From: Actinoallomurus soli
GTDB lineage: Bacteria; Actinomycetota; Actinomycetes; Streptosporangiales; Streptosporangiaceae
Length of the DNA: 64,000 nt
NCBI RefSeq assembly: GCF_024055715.1
Contig: NZ_JAMXMV010000027.1
Span: 1-64,000, forward strand
Direction of reading: 5' to 3'
Below, one piece after another: positions 1 through 9,220 of this stretch (position 1 is the stretch's first letter; each line of letters begins with the position of its first letter). The notes beneath the pieces are model-generated. The model ran no database searches. It saw only the letters and a list, made by a program, of their open reading frames with translations, and was not told the origin of the DNA. Position numbers and translations under genes: made by a program.

Positions 1-45
1 GCTCGTGGTGTGGCGGGGGGCCGACGGCGGGGAGCGATCGGATGG

Positions 46-3000
46 TCAGCCGGAGCAGGTGAGCACGGGGTTCGCCCAGTCGCCGTGGTCGTTGCCGTTG
101 CCGTCGCCGGCGTCCCCGACGACCAGGTCGACCACCTGACCGCCGGTGACCGGAACGTCGATCGAGATGGCCGGTGTGGAACCGGTGACGGTGGGCGTGG
201 TGATCAGCGTCTTGCCGTCGAGCACCACACTGAACGTGACGGTTCCGGCGTTGCCGTTCTCGTCGTCCATGCCGACGGTCGCGGTGAACCTGCTGCACGT
301 CCCGCCGAGGTAGACCGCGACGTCACTGACGGCGTTGGTGCCGAGCCCCTTGGCGTACGAGGTGCCGTTGATGGTGATCGGGTGGCCGTCACCTGCGGCC
401 TGCTCACCGACGCTGGTGTCCCGCTCGACCGGTCCCCAGCCGTTGGTCGCCGACAGCCAGGGCAGGTCGCTGACCTTGTCCTGACCGGCCGGCGGCACCG
501 GCGGTATCGGGCCGATGATCCGCTCGTCGCTGAACGTCTGCCGGCCGCTCTTCTGCGTCATGGTCGCGGTGGCCGTGATCGCGGCCGGCTTCTCGACGGT
601 CGCCGGTGGGGTGACGGTGAACGTGAACGTCGCCGACTGCCCGGGGGTCAGCCTCGCGGCGGACGCGGGTGTCGGGACGCTCGCCGTCCAGCCGTCGGGC
701 AGCGTGAGCGCCGGGACGACGTTCTCCGCCGCGCCGCGGTCGACGCTCACCGTCTCCGTCGCGGTGAACTTGGTCCCTGCGGTCACCGTGCCGGGAACCT
801 GGAGGTTGACGGTTGAGATGGGCGACTTGGGCATCTTGTACGTGCCCCCGTTGTATCCCGGGCTGTTGTTCTGCACGACCGTCAGTGGGGACGCGTGGCT
901 GCCGTACTTGGTCAGCGTCACGGTGCCCAGGCCGCCGGTGGAGCCGTCCAGGTTCCACACGGCGATCTTGATGTCGTTCGTGCCGTGCGGGTTCAGCACC
1001 CCGTTCGGGATCGGGAAGCTGTGCTGCGGCCCGAGGTAGTTCACGTAGTTGCCCATGTGCCAGCCGTTGACGAAGATCTCCGCGCGGTACTTGCGGGACG
1101 ATGCGTCGCTGATGGTCAGGCCCAGCGAGGTGTCCTGGCCCGACGGCAGCTGCAGCGCCACGTCGGTGGCGTACCAGGAGACGCCCGGCGTCTTGTCGGT
1201 GGCCGGCAGTGACACCGGCTGCCAGGCGCCGGTCGGGTAGCCCGGCAGGTACCAGCCGGCGCGCTCGCCGTACAGGCCGCCGACGCTCAGAGGCCCGCGT
1301 ACGGTGTCCGGTGGCGTCTCGCCGCCCCGGTCGCCCTGCAGTTTCCAGGTGATCGCGTTCGGGGATCCGATCAGCCTGGCGCCGGTCAGCCCGCGGGCCG
1401 CCTTGTTGCCGCTGGATTCGTTGTAGTCCTCCTCGTGGCCCATGTTCACGGTGAGCACCGAGACCAGGTTGTCGGGACCGGCGTGCACCGATCCGGCCGG
1501 GAAGGTGTACGTCTTGGAACCGTCGGAGGTGGAGCTGCCGAGGAAGACGCCGTTGAGCCAGACCGATGAGGCGGCCGCGCCGCCGCCGCTCTGCGCGGAC
1601 AACGTGATCCCGGCCTCCTTGCCCGTGCCGGTGAAGCGGCCGCGGTACCAGGTGCTGCCGGTGTGGAAGCCGTAGTCATCGGCGAACAGCACCGGCAGCG
1701 TGCCGGGCGTGGTGATGCTGTTCGTCGTCATCTTGTCGGCCACCGTCCAGGTGGAGTCGTCGAACCGGGGCTGGGCCTCCGGCGACTCCTGGGTGTGCAC
1801 CCAGTTGGTGAGTGCCGGCAGTTCGACCGGGGCCGCGGTCGGCACCTTCCCGACCAGGCTGCCGTCGTCGGACGCCGTGGTCGCGACGTCGGAGCCGTTC
1901 CAGGTGATCTTCGATGCCTCGCTCCACACCTCGATCGAGCCGTCGGTGTCCACGTCACCGGTCAGTTCGGCCGTCGAGTGCCTGATCTTGGCGGTGCGCA
2001 CCAGGTGCGTACCGCGTACCAGGACCGGACCGGAGCCGGTGTCCTGCCGCCAGAACGTCTTCGCCGTGGCCGTGTCCGCCAGCAGCAGGAGCATCGGGTG
2101 GTCGCCGCCGGTGATCCGCACTCGGGCGAGGCCGTTGTGCGTGTAGTTCAACCGCAGGTCGCCGGTGGCGGCATCCCAGGTCTCGGTGACGTCGCCGCCG
2201 GTGGACGTGACGGTCGGCTTCGAGGCGAACCGCAGCACCGTCTCGCCCGTCGTGCCGGCGTCACCGTAGAGCACGGCGACGTCCTGACCGCCGATCGTCG
2301 CGTTGGTCATCAGCTCGGACGTCGAGTACTGCAGCCGGTTGCCGCCGAGGTCGTAGTTCGCCGTGATGATCTTCGACTCGCGGCCGTCCAGCGTGATACC
2401 GGTGCCGGGTTGTTGCGGCACGGTCGGGTAGGTCACGGGCTTGTTCGCGGGCACGGTCAGATCGATGGCGTCGATGGCGACGAAGTCGCCGGTCGCGCCG
2501 GAGCTGTGCCGGCCGTCCACGACGATCTTGAGCGTGTGCGGACCGTCGGTCAGGCCGCTCTTCTGGAACAGCACCGCCTGGTTCTCGTTGCCGTAGCCAT
2601 CGACCGTGGTCTGCAGGACGCCGTCCAGGTAGACGTCGGCGAGCCCGTGGTTGTCGACCTTCGATCCGATCCAGCGGACGGCGGTGCCGTTGAAGGGCAC
2701 GGTCAGCGAGTCACCGGCCGCGTTGGACCACGACTCGGTGTGCTTGTAGTCGCCCCCGGTGTAGCTCTGGTCGGCCACGTGCGACCAGGACCCGGAGTAC
2801 TTCAGGGCCGCGTCGTTGTCGTCGTAGGTGTAGTCGGCCGGCTTGGTGTTGAAGTCGACAGAGATGTGCGTGCTGTCCTTCGACGTCGACGTGGAATCGG
2901 AGTGCCGCAGCACGTGGAACTGCGTGCCGGTGTCCGGGTTCCTCCGCGCGGTGTCGACGATCCGCGAGTTGTCCGGCGCGGTGGCCGAGATCGCGTCGGT

Positions 3001-4164
3001 CTTGGTCAGCGGCGCCACCGCCCGGGTGAAGTACCCGATGAGCTTGTCCTGGTCGTACTTGGGGTCGAGCTCACGGTTCTCGCGGATCGCGGCGCCGTAG
3101 TCGTAGGAGGTGTAGTTCTGCGGCTCGCCGAGCCAGCCCCAGTTGGTGCCGCCGTAGGTCATGTAGAAGCTCTGTGACGTCGCGCCGACCGCGATGTTCT
3201 GCTTGTAGAACACGTCGGCGAACCGGTCGTTGATGAGCTGGGCGCATTTGTCGTAGCCGGGGCCGCCCCACGGGTCGAAGGCGCCGCCCTGGAATTCGGC
3301 GGTCGCCAGCGGCTTGCCCGCGACATGGTCGTAGCTGATGTCCGGCACGCCGTTCCACTGCGTGGGATTGGAACAGTTGAAGCCCTGCGGGTAGGAGTCC
3401 GCGGCGTCCACGTCGAGAGCGGCGTCACCGGCGTTGAACGTGCCGTTGTTGTTACCGACCAGCGGGACCTTGATGCCGTCGGCGAGCGCCTTGTTCTCCA
3501 GGTGTTTCATGTACGAGCGTCCGGCGGCGTCGCCGTGGTAGTACTCGTTCTCGACCTGGTACTCGATCACCGGGCCGGTGCCCGTGGTGAGCTGGTGCCT
3601 GGCCAGGATCGCGTCGATCTGGGTCTGCCACTCGTCGGAGTACTTGAGGTAGTCGGGGTCGCCGGTGCGGGTGGTCCCGGCCTTGGTGGACAGCCAGCCG
3701 GGGAAGCCGCCGCCGTCGACCTCGGCGTTGATGTACGGGCCGGGCCGGGCGATGACGTAGAGGCCGGCCTGGTCGGCCATGTCCAGCAGCTTGTCGACGT
3801 CCCGTACCCCGGTGAAGTCGTAGACGCCTGGCCTCGGGGAGTGGTAGCCCCAGTCGAAATAGAGCGAGACGGCGTTGAAACCGGCGGCTTTGAGCTTCTG
3901 GAACACGTCCCGCCACAGGTCCTGATTGGGCAGACGGAAGTAGTGGAACTCGGCGGACCAGATGTACGTGCGCTCGCCGTCGATCTTGAAGGAGTAGCCG
4001 TCGTACGTCACCGAGTGCGCCGTCCCGGCGGTGACGGGCGCCGCCATCGGAGGTGGTGCGGCGCTCGCCACCGGGCCGGCGCCCAACGCCAGCACCGTGA
4101 GGATCATGATCGCGGTCAGGACCGCGCGCGAGCGGGACAGCAGTCTGGGGATGCTGGGGGGCAT
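46..4164 (-). CDS. Secreted GH35 beta-galactosidase with NEW3 and NPCBM modules
   Basis: This is a large (1372 aa) exported enzyme expected to hydrolyse terminal beta-galactosides of plant or microbial glycans outside the cell. Arg/Ser-rich residues then a hydrophobic stretch (LTAIMILTVLALGAGPVASA) form a signal peptide. The GH35 domain follows: QVENEYY carries the acid/base Glu (about residue 207) and ATAEFQGGAFDPWGG the nucleophile Glu (about 290). Jelly-roll regions follow, then a NEW3-type beta-sandwich (around 1130-1230) and a C-terminal NPCBM carbohydrate-binding domain. The ATG at 4164 is chosen because it places the signal peptide at the N-terminus; an in-frame upstream start at 4287 would add 41 non-signal residues and read through the palindrome at 4191-4214. 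The gene runs toward the window edge, so downstream partners are unseen. Confidence 0.9.
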   Translation of the reverse strand: MPPSIPRLLSRSRAVLTAIMILTVLALGAGPVASAAPPPMAAPVTAGTAHSVTYDGYSFKIDGERTYIWSAEFHYFRLPNQDLWRDVFQKLKAAGFNAVSLYFDWGYHSPRPGVYDFTGVRDVDKLLDMADQAGLYVIARPGPYINAEVDGGGFPGWLSTKAGTTRTGDPDYLKYSDEWQTQIDAILARHQLTTGTGPVIEYQVENEYYHGDAAGRSYMKHLENKALADGIKVPLVGNNNGTFNAGDAALDVDAADSYPQGFNCSNPTQWNGVPDISYDHVAGKPLATAEFQGGAFDPWGGPGYDKCAQLINDRFADVFYKQNIAVGATSQSFYMTYGGTNWGWLGEPQNYTSYDYGAAIRENRELDPKYDQDKLIGYFTRAVAPLTKTDAISATAPDNSRIVDTARRNPDTGTQFHVLRHSDSTSTSKDSTHISVDFNTKPADYTYDDNDAALKYSGSWSHVADQSYTGGDYKHTESWSNAAGDSLTVPFNGTAVRWIGSKVDNHGLADVYLDGVLQTTVDGYGNENQAVLFQKSGLTDGPHTLKIVVDGRHSSGATGDFVAIDAIDLTVPANKPVTYPTVPQQPGTGITLDGRESKIITANYDLGGNRLQYSTSELMTNATIGGQDVAVLYGDAGTTGETVLRFASKPTVTSTGGDVTETWDAATGDLRLNYTHNGLARVRITGGDHPMLLLLADTATAKTFWRQDTGSGPVLVRGTHLVRTAKIRHSTAELTGDVDTDGSIEVWSEASKITWNGSDVATTASDDGSLVGKVPTAAPVELPALTNWVHTQESPEAQPRFDDSTWTVADKMTTNSITTPGTLPVLFADDYGFHTGSTWYRGRFTGTGKEAGITLSAQSGGGAAASSVWLNGVFLGSSTSDGSKTYTFPAGSVHAGPDNLVSVLTVNMGHEEDYNESSGNKAARGLTGARLIGSPNAITWKLQGDRGGETPPDTVRGPLSVGGLYGERAGWYLPGYPTGAWQPVSLPATDKTPGVSWYATDVALQLPSGQDTSLGLTISDASSRKYRAEIFVNGWHMGNYVNYLGPQHSFPIPNGVLNPHGTNDIKIAVWNLDGSTGGLGTVTLTKYGSHASPLTVVQNNSPGYNGGTYKMPKSPISTVNLQVPGTVTAGTKFTATETVSVDRGAAENVVPALTLPDGWTASVPTPASAARLTPGQSATFTFTVTPPATVEKPAAITATATMTQKSGRQTFSDERIIGPIPPVPPAGQDKVSDLPWLSATNGWGPVERDTSVGEQAAGDGHPITINGTSYAKGLGTNAVSDVAVYLGGTCSRFTATVGMDDENGNAGTVTFSVVLDGKTLITTPTVTGSTPAISIDVPVTGGQVVDLVVGDAGDGNGNDHGDWANPVLTCSG

Positions 4165-4190
4165 ACGGGTGCCTCGCTTCACAAGCGGGA

Positions 4191-4214
4191 CGCGTTTAAG
4201 CCTGTGTAAACGCG
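4191..4214. promoter_or_regulatory. Perfect palindromic operator upstream of the GH35 gene
   Basis: An exact inverted repeat CGCGTTTA-N8-TAAACGCG lies 27-50 bp before the GH35 start codon. Its size, symmetry and position fit a dimeric repressor site, for example a sugar-responsive LacI- or GntR-type protein. The cognate regulator is not visible in the window. The remaining sequence up to the TetR gene (4215-4543) shows no convincing gene. Confidence 0.6.
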
Positions 4215-4543
4215 ATGTTCCGAGTGTGCAGTCTGCGGCTTCTTGGAGAATGACGTCAAGAGGGCTATGTGGCTGTTTCGCGGTCATTCGTGAAGTTTGA
4301 GGTCTGTCGCACCCTTGGCCCTGATGCCATCAATGCGGTTTGTCCGCTTCGTGAGTGCCGCCGCCCGCCGTGGGCAGCCGATCCGACGTCCTTGAATGTT
4401 GGAAAATGTTCGATTTGAAGCGGGATCTCTTCGAGGTCGATGTGCTTCGGCGGTGTAATCGCATTCCGTCGCTCCCGTGAGCGCGAGGATCGCGGGAGTA
4501 CCAGCGAGCATCGTTCTAGCGTTTTCGCCGGACCGGCCGTTCC

Positions 4544-5107
4544 TCAACGGGCTCCCTTGAGCAGGGCCTCGACGAGCCCGCGTGCCTGACGCGCGGGCCC
4601 GTCGGCGCCGTGCGACTGCACGGACGCGTAAACCCCTTCCATGACGAGGAAGATCTGGTCGGCGAGCACCGCAGGGTCCTTGACGGCCAGTTGGGCGGTC
4701 AGTTCGCCGATCTTCTGGCGTACCCACGCCTTGGTATCGACGGCCAGCGCGTGTGCCTTGGCCGACGCGTCCGGCAACTCGGCCATCGCCATCAGGAACG
4801 GACAACCGCGGCAGTGTTCCGGCTGCACCTGCTCGATGAGCGCGTCGAACAGTGACAGGATCCGGTCAGCGGGCGCGCCATCGGCCGTCGCCTCGACGAA
4901 CCATTGCTTGTAGAGCCCTGCGGCGCGGTCGACGTACGCGGCGACGAGGTCGTCCTTCGACGCGAACAGGCGGTAGAGGGTCGTCGGCGCGACACCGGCC
5001 GTCGCGGCGATGGTGTCGACGCCGGTGCCCTTGATGCTGTGCCAGTAAAAAAGGTCGTGCGCCACCGCAAGGATGTGCTCTCTCGTTTCCTTGGCAGTGC
5101 GCCTCAT
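4544..5107 (-). CDS. TetR family transcriptional repressor
   Basis: A 187-aa TetR-type repressor. The N-terminal helix-turn-helix is clear (TKETREHILAVAHDLFYW-like start, then VDTIAATAGVAPTTLYRLFASKDDLV), followed by an all-helical ligand-binding half. ATG 5107 (MRRTAKETREHIL) matches the family start; an upstream GTG at 5122 is possible and neither has a strong Shine-Dalgarno. It is divergent from the NmrA-type oxidoreductase at 5161, and a near-perfect operator lies between them, so it probably represses itself and that gene in response to a small molecule. Confidence 0.9.
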   Translation of the reverse strand: MRRTAKETREHILAVAHDLFYWHSIKGTGVDTIAATAGVAPTTLYRLFASKDDLVAAYVDRAAGLYKQWFVEATADGAPADRILSLFDALIEQVQPEHCRGCPFLMAMAELPDASAKAHALAVDTKAWVRQKIGELTAQLAVKDPAVLADQIFLVMEGVYASVQSHGADGPARQARGLVEALLKGAR

Positions 5108-5124
5108 GGCCACGTAGTCCACGC

Positions 5125-5144
5125 GTTAGGGAACGCTCCCTAAC
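5125..5144. promoter_or_regulatory. TetR operator between divergent genes
   Basis: GTTAGGGA-N4-TCCCTAAC is a perfect 8-bp inverted repeat in the short gap between the TetR gene and the NmrA-family gene. Location and symmetry are those of an autoregulatory TetR operator. Confidence 0.75.
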
Positions 5145-5160
5145 ATTTGAGGAGTCGACT

Positions 5161-5982
5161 GTGATCGTTGTGGCTGGGGCTACCGGGAACGTCGGGCGCG
5201 AAGTGGTCCGCCTGCTGGTCGAGGCCGGTCAACCGGTACGGGCCCTGACCAGGGACCCGGCGAAGGCGACGGTGCCGGCCGGTGCCACCGCCGTGGCGGG
5301 CGACCTGACCGACCCGGCGACGCTGCGGCCCGCGCTCGGCGGGGCCACCGCGTTGTTTCTGCTCAGCGGCTACTCGCCGGACGTCTTCACCGAGGCTTCG
5401 CGAGCCGGCGTGCGGCGCGTCGTGCTGATGTCCGGCGGCTCGGTCGAGACCGGCGACCGGTCCAACGCGGTCGCCAGATACATGATGGAGACCGAGGACG
5501 CGCTGCGGGCGTCCGGGCTGGGCTGGACGATGGTGCGGCCGCGGATGTTCATGACCAACGCACTCCAGTGGGTTCCCCAGGTGAGCTCAGGTGTGGTGCG
5601 GGCGCCGTGGCCGGACGTGCCGTCGGCGGTCATCGATCCGGCGGACATCGCGGCGGTTGCCGCTGAGGCGCTGGTGTCGGCGGACCACGAGGGCCGCGAG
5701 TACCCGGTCACCGGCCCGGAGGCGCTGCGGCCGGGGGAGCGGGTGCGGATCCTGGCCGAGGCACTCGGCCGTGAGATCCGTTACGAGGCGCAGCCCGACG
5801 ACGAGGCCCGTACGGAGATGCTCACGCAGATGCCGGAGCAGTACGTCGACGCGTTCTTCAGCTTCTACTCGGATGGGAGGCTCGACGAGGCAACGGTCTT
5901 CCCGACGGTTCTCGAAGTGACCGGCCGTCCGCCGCGGACGTTCGCGGAGTGGACCCGGGCCAACGCGGGACGGTTCCACTGA
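5161..5982 (+). CDS. NmrA-like NAD(P)-binding oxidoreductase
   Basis: A 273-aa atypical short-chain dehydrogenase of the NmrA/HSCARG type. The N-terminal Rossmann motif VVAGATGNVGREVVRLL binds NAD(P); the protein lacks the classical YxxxK pair and continues with the NmrA pattern RASGLGWTMVRPRMFM. Members reduce quinones or act as redox sensors; the substrate cannot be told here. GTG 5161 is preceded by GAGGAG at good spacing. It is the likely target of the divergent TetR and its stop overlaps the next gene, suggesting a two-gene operon with the MBL-fold protein. Confidence 0.85.
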   Translation: MIVVAGATGNVGREVVRLLVEAGQPVRALTRDPAKATVPAGATAVAGDLTDPATLRPALGGATALFLLSGYSPDVFTEASRAGVRRVVLMSGGSVETGDRSNAVARYMMETEDALRASGLGWTMVRPRMFMTNALQWVPQVSSGVVRAPWPDVPSAVIDPADIAAVAAEALVSADHEGREYPVTGPEALRPGERVRILAEALGREIRYEAQPDDEARTEMLTQMPEQYVDAFFSFYSDGRLDEATVFPTVLEVTGRPPRTFAEWTRANAGRFH

Positions 5983-6899
5983 GAAAGGCGATCGTCGCGC
6001 TCCTGCTGCTGATACTGGCCGCCGCGCCGGCGCCGGCGTCGGCCTCCCCGCTCTCGGTCGGCCGGTACGCGTCGCCGATCCCCGGCTCGGTCAACGTGCT
6101 GTGGATGTCCGCGCCGCACGGTCTGATCGTGGTCGACTCGGGCCGCACGCTGTCCGAGGCGCACAAGACGGTCGCCGCGATCCGTGCGGTGCACCGTCCG
6201 GTGGTCGGGATCCTGATCACGCACGCGCATCCGGACCACGTGGGCGGCCTGGGCGTGCTGCACGAGGCGTTCCCACACGCGCCGATGTACGCGACGGCCG
6301 CGACCAGCGAGGAGATCAGGACCGACTCGAAGGGCTTCTACGCGCTGACCAGGCAGATCGACGGCGACGACTACCCGGCCGTGATGACCGTGCCGGACCA
6401 CGTGCTTCAGCCGAACAAGCCGATAACGATCGGCGGCCTGCGGTTGGAGACCGCCGAGTTCGGCCCAGGGGAAACGGACGCGGAGACGGTGTTCTACGAG
6501 CCGATCCACCACACGCTGTTCCCCGGCGACATCGTGGCGAACCACATGACGCCGGCGCTGCTGGAGGAGCACACCTGCGGCTGGCTGTCCGACCTCGACC
6601 GGCTGCGCAAGCGCTTTGCCCGGGCGTGGACGCTGTACCCGGGGCACGGTGCGCCAGGCTCCCGCGACCTGATCGACGAGCAGGAGCGGTACATCCGCGA
6701 CTTCCGTGCGTTCGTGGCACCAGCCGCCGCCGTGGACTCACCGGGTGGTGCGGCGGTCACGCCCGGGGAATTGGCGGAGGTCGAGGCCAAGGTGGCGGCG
6801 AAGTATCCGGACTACCCGAATGTGGCGTCCCTGCCAACCCTGATGGACGTCAACGTCACCGCGGTGGCACACGAGATCGCGACCGGTACGCGCTGCTAG
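5949..6899 (+). CDS. Exported metallo-beta-lactamase-fold hydrolase
   Basis: An MBL-fold metallohydrolase with the zinc motif THAHPDHVGG (H92, H94, D96, H97 counted from the GTG). The C-terminal half has the expected LFPGDIV and YPGHGAPGS metal-ligand segments. Residues LRKAIVALLLLILAAAPAPASA form a signal peptide, so it is exported or lipid-tethered. The only standard start, GTG 5949, lies 34 bp inside the upstream gene and adds ten odd residues. CTG at 5979 would give an ideal signal peptide start and a 4-bp CTGA overlap with the upstream stop. The product could be a lactonase- or B-class-like hydrolase; specificity is not determined. Confidence 0.85.
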   Translation: MDPGQRGTVPLRKAIVALLLLILAAAPAPASASPLSVGRYASPIPGSVNVLWMSAPHGLIVVDSGRTLSEAHKTVAAIRAVHRPVVGILITHAHPDHVGGLGVLHEAFPHAPMYATAATSEEIRTDSKGFYALTRQIDGDDYPAVMTVPDHVLQPNKPITIGGLRLETAEFGPGETDAETVFYEPIHHTLFPGDIVANHMTPALLEEHTCGWLSDLDRLRKRFARAWTLYPGHGAPGSRDLIDEQERYIRDFRAFVAPAAAVDSPGGAAVTPGELAEVEAKVAAKYPDYPNVASLPTLMDVNVTAVAHEIATGTRC

Positions 6900-6951
6900 T
6901 CGTAATGACCCCTGAGGTCCGGGTCGTCGGCGACATCGATAGTTAAGTATC

Positions 6952-6980
6952 TTTACAAAAGCTGGTCGTGTACCTATTCT
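6952..6980 (+). promoter_or_regulatory. Predicted housekeeping promoter of the alginate lyase gene
   Basis: TTTACA-N17-TATTCT matches a vegetative -35/-10 pair with ideal 17-bp spacing, about 115 bp upstream of the alginate lyase start. The sequence around it (6940-6985) is AT-rich compared with its surroundings. Confidence 0.55.
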
Positions 6981-7096
6981 GACGTCGTTGGCCTGGAGGG
7001 GCCCGCCTCTGGCCGGCAACCATGAAGTGTGCCCGTACGCCCACCTTCGCGCCCCCGCCAGGACGCGTTCGCCCCCGCGCGTGAAGGAGAATGCTC

Positions 7097-7939
7097 GTGA
7101 CGGCAGAGAACGACCGAACACGCCGTACCAGGTGGAGAATCCTCGCGGCAGCCGCCGGCGGAGCCATGGTGATCGCCCCAGGCGCCATCGGCGCCCGTGA
7201 CGCCGAGGCCATCGGCTTCGCCCCTGCCACGGGACCGAGCGCCGCCGGCCTCGATCCGACCGTCGCACCGGGCGGCAACTTCAACCTGTCGGTGTGGGCG
7301 CTCCAGCTCCCGATCGGATCGCCCGGCTCGCCGACCACGATTCCGCCGTCGCAGTTGAAGGGCGCGAACGGCTACACGAATCCGGCTTACTTCTGGACCG
7401 ACAAGAATGACGGCTCGATGACCTTCTGGGATCCCGAGTCCGGGGTCACCACGCCGAACTCCAGCTACGCCCGCTCAGAACTGCGCGAGATGAACGCCGA
7501 CGGCAGCGCCGCGGACTGGCCGCTGTCCGGCACTCACAAGCTGTCGGCGACCCTGCGGATCGTCTCGGTGACGAAGAACGTCTGTGTCGGACAGATCCAT
7601 CTCGGCAGTGGCGGCTCGTCGACGAAGCCGCTGCTCGAGCTGTACTACCACTCCGACGGCGACGTGGTCCTCGGCATCGAGAAGTCACCCGACGGCGGTC
7701 AGAACACCTACACGCTGACCAATGTGCCGCTCGGCACCCAGTGGAGCTACGTCATCGCGATCGTCGGCGGCAAGATCCAGGTCACCGTCAACGGGAACAC
7801 GAAGAGCTACTCGATCGCCTCGGGCTTCTCCGCCTACCACCAGTATTTCAAGGCCGGCGACTACAACCAGTCATCGTCGAGCAGCACCAGCAACGGGGCG
7901 AAGGTCAAGTTCTACGCCCTGACCGTGGCCCACGGCTGA
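7097..7939 (+). CDS. Secreted PL7 family alginate lyase
   Basis: A 280-aa polysaccharide lyase of family 7, expected to cleave alginate (poly-mannuronate/guluronate) by beta-elimination. A Tat-like N-terminus (NDRTRRTRWRILAAAAGG) and an Ala-rich segment indicate export. Family motifs appear in order: RSELREM, QIHLGSG and YFKAGDYNQ, which line the catalytic groove of the jelly roll. GTG 7097 is preferred over ATG 7091 because AAGGAG at 7084-7089 is then 7 nt away; from the ATG it would be only 1 nt. Monocistronic, with its own promoter at 6952-6980. Confidence 0.9.
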   Translation: MTAENDRTRRTRWRILAAAAGGAMVIAPGAIGARDAEAIGFAPATGPSAAGLDPTVAPGGNFNLSVWALQLPIGSPGSPTTIPPSQLKGANGYTNPAYFWTDKNDGSMTFWDPESGVTTPNSSYARSELREMNADGSAADWPLSGTHKLSATLRIVSVTKNVCVGQIHLGSGGSSTKPLLELYYHSDGDVVLGIEKSPDGGQNTYTLTNVPLGTQWSYVIAIVGGKIQVTVNGNTKSYSIASGFSAYHQYFKAGDYNQSSSSSTSNGAKVKFYALTVAHG

Positions 7940-7944
7940 CCGCT

Positions 7945-8067
7945 CTGGTCCGCGTCGCCGGATCGAGGTGGGGGGTGGAGGAGACCGTCCAGTCCGGAAA
8001 GGGCCTGGCCGGGCTCGACGAGCACCAGGTCCGCCGCTACACCTCCCGGTCGACCTCGGCCACGTGG
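7945..8067 (+). pseudogene. Remnant of an IS701/IS4-like transposase
   Basis: Directly after the alginate lyase stop, one frame encodes about 41 residues including SRWGVEETVQSGKGLAGLDE and HQVRRYTS. This resembles the C-terminal VEExFQxGKGLxGLDxxQVR segment of DDE transposases of the IS701/IS4 type. No start, no other transposase domain and no terminal repeats remain. It overlaps the 3' end of the convergent LLM gene (to 8037). The assignment rests on recalled family motifs. Confidence 0.6.
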
Positions 8068-9071
8068 GGAGAGCCGCACGCGGATCGCAGCGACGGGGCG
8101 ATTCCGCCGAGGAGCTCGTAGGACCTGCGGCGGTCAGCGTGGTCGTACACCGGGGTGGTGACCATCAGCTCGTCGGCGCCGGTCTCATCGAGCAGCCGCT
8201 GGAGCCGTCGCCGCACCGTCTCCGGCGACCCCACGACGACGCCCTTCGTACGTTCGGCGATCTCCACCCGGTCGGCGTCGGTGTAAGGATGGGCGGCGGC
8301 CTCCTCCGGGCGAGGCAACAGGATCCGTCGGCCTTGTGCTCTGCTCAGCAGCTTCAACCGGAGGGGACCGGCGAGCCACTCGGCGCGCTCATCGGTGTCG
8401 GCCGCGATGACCGACACGCTGATCAGGGCCGGAGGTGCGGGGCCGGCCGTCTCGGGAGGCCGGCGCAGGGCCCGGTGAGCGCGGACGGCGTTCACCGCCT
8501 CGCCGGGGTTCAGGTGATGGGCGAACGCGTAGGCCAGGCCGAGTGACGCGGCGAGGCGTGCGCTCGCGGCGCTGGAGCCGAGGATCCAGATCGCCGGCCG
8601 GTTGCCGATGGCGGGAATCGCGCGTACTCCGTCGTCGGAGGCACCGTCGAAGTAGCCGAGCAGCTCCGTGATCTGCCGGCGGAAGCTCTTGGCGGTCCGC
8701 TCGGTCTCGCTGCGTACGGCGTCCGCGGCGCGGCGGGGACCGCCGAGGGCCCGGCCGATCCCAAGGTCGATCCGTCCCGGATGGAGCGCGGCCAGCGTCC
8801 CGAACTGTTCGGCCACGACGATCGGCGCGTGATTCGGGAGCAGCACGCCTCCCGCCCCCACCCTGATGCGACGGGTCGCGTTCGCGAGGTGGCCCACGAG
8901 CACGGCGGGGGCGGAACAAGCGACGCCGCGCATGCTGTGATGCTCGGGCACCCAATACCGGTGATAGCCCAGCGCATCGGCAGCAACCGCCAGATCGACC
9001 GTGGCGAGGAGCGCCTGCCGAGCGGTGGAGCCGGACACGATCGGAGAAGTGTCCAGCACCGAGATGCGCAC
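8037..9071 (-). CDS. LLM class flavin-dependent oxidoreductase (MsnO8-like)
   Basis: A luciferase-like monooxygenase of about 344 aa. It starts with the family pattern RISVLDTSPIV and contains YHRYWVPEHHSM, RIRVGAGGVLLPNHAP and RIDLGIGRALGG, which bind FMN in the TIM barrel. Reaction: probably FMNH2-dependent oxidation of an unknown small substrate. GTG 9071 is preferred because homologous proteins begin at RISVLDTSP; an in-frame GTG at 9167 would add 32 non-conserved residues. The last codons overlap the transposase remnant, so the C-terminus may have been rewritten by an insertion. Confidence 0.85.
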   Translation of the reverse strand: MRISVLDTSPIVSGSTARQALLATVDLAVAADALGYHRYWVPEHHSMRGVACSAPAVLVGHLANATRRIRVGAGGVLLPNHAPIVVAEQFGTLAALHPGRIDLGIGRALGGPRRAADAVRSETERTAKSFRRQITELLGYFDGASDDGVRAIPAIGNRPAIWILGSSAASARLAASLGLAYAFAHHLNPGEAVNAVRAHRALRRPPETAGPAPPALISVSVIAADTDERAEWLAGPLRLKLLSRAQGRRILLPRPEEAAAHPYTDADRVEIAERTKGVVVGSPETVRRRLQRLLDETGADELMVTTPVYDHADRRRSYELLGGIAPSLRSACGSPHVAEVDREV

Positions 9072-9220
9072 ACCGCCGTGGGCCTTGCCCCTGTCCTCTT
9101 CGGCCGTCGGCGCGCCGTGCCCGGAATCGTTGATGGCCACGGTCCGCAGGATAGGACGGTGGCTCACCCGGCCGGCATCGGGCCGATCCGGCCGGGTCCG
9201 GAAAGAAACCGTTCAGAGTG

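Noticed and set aside
10-816. Long plus-strand ORFs opposite the GH35 gene
   Set aside because: Arg/Val/Gly-rich shadows of the GH35 coding strand with no family pattern or ribosome binding site.
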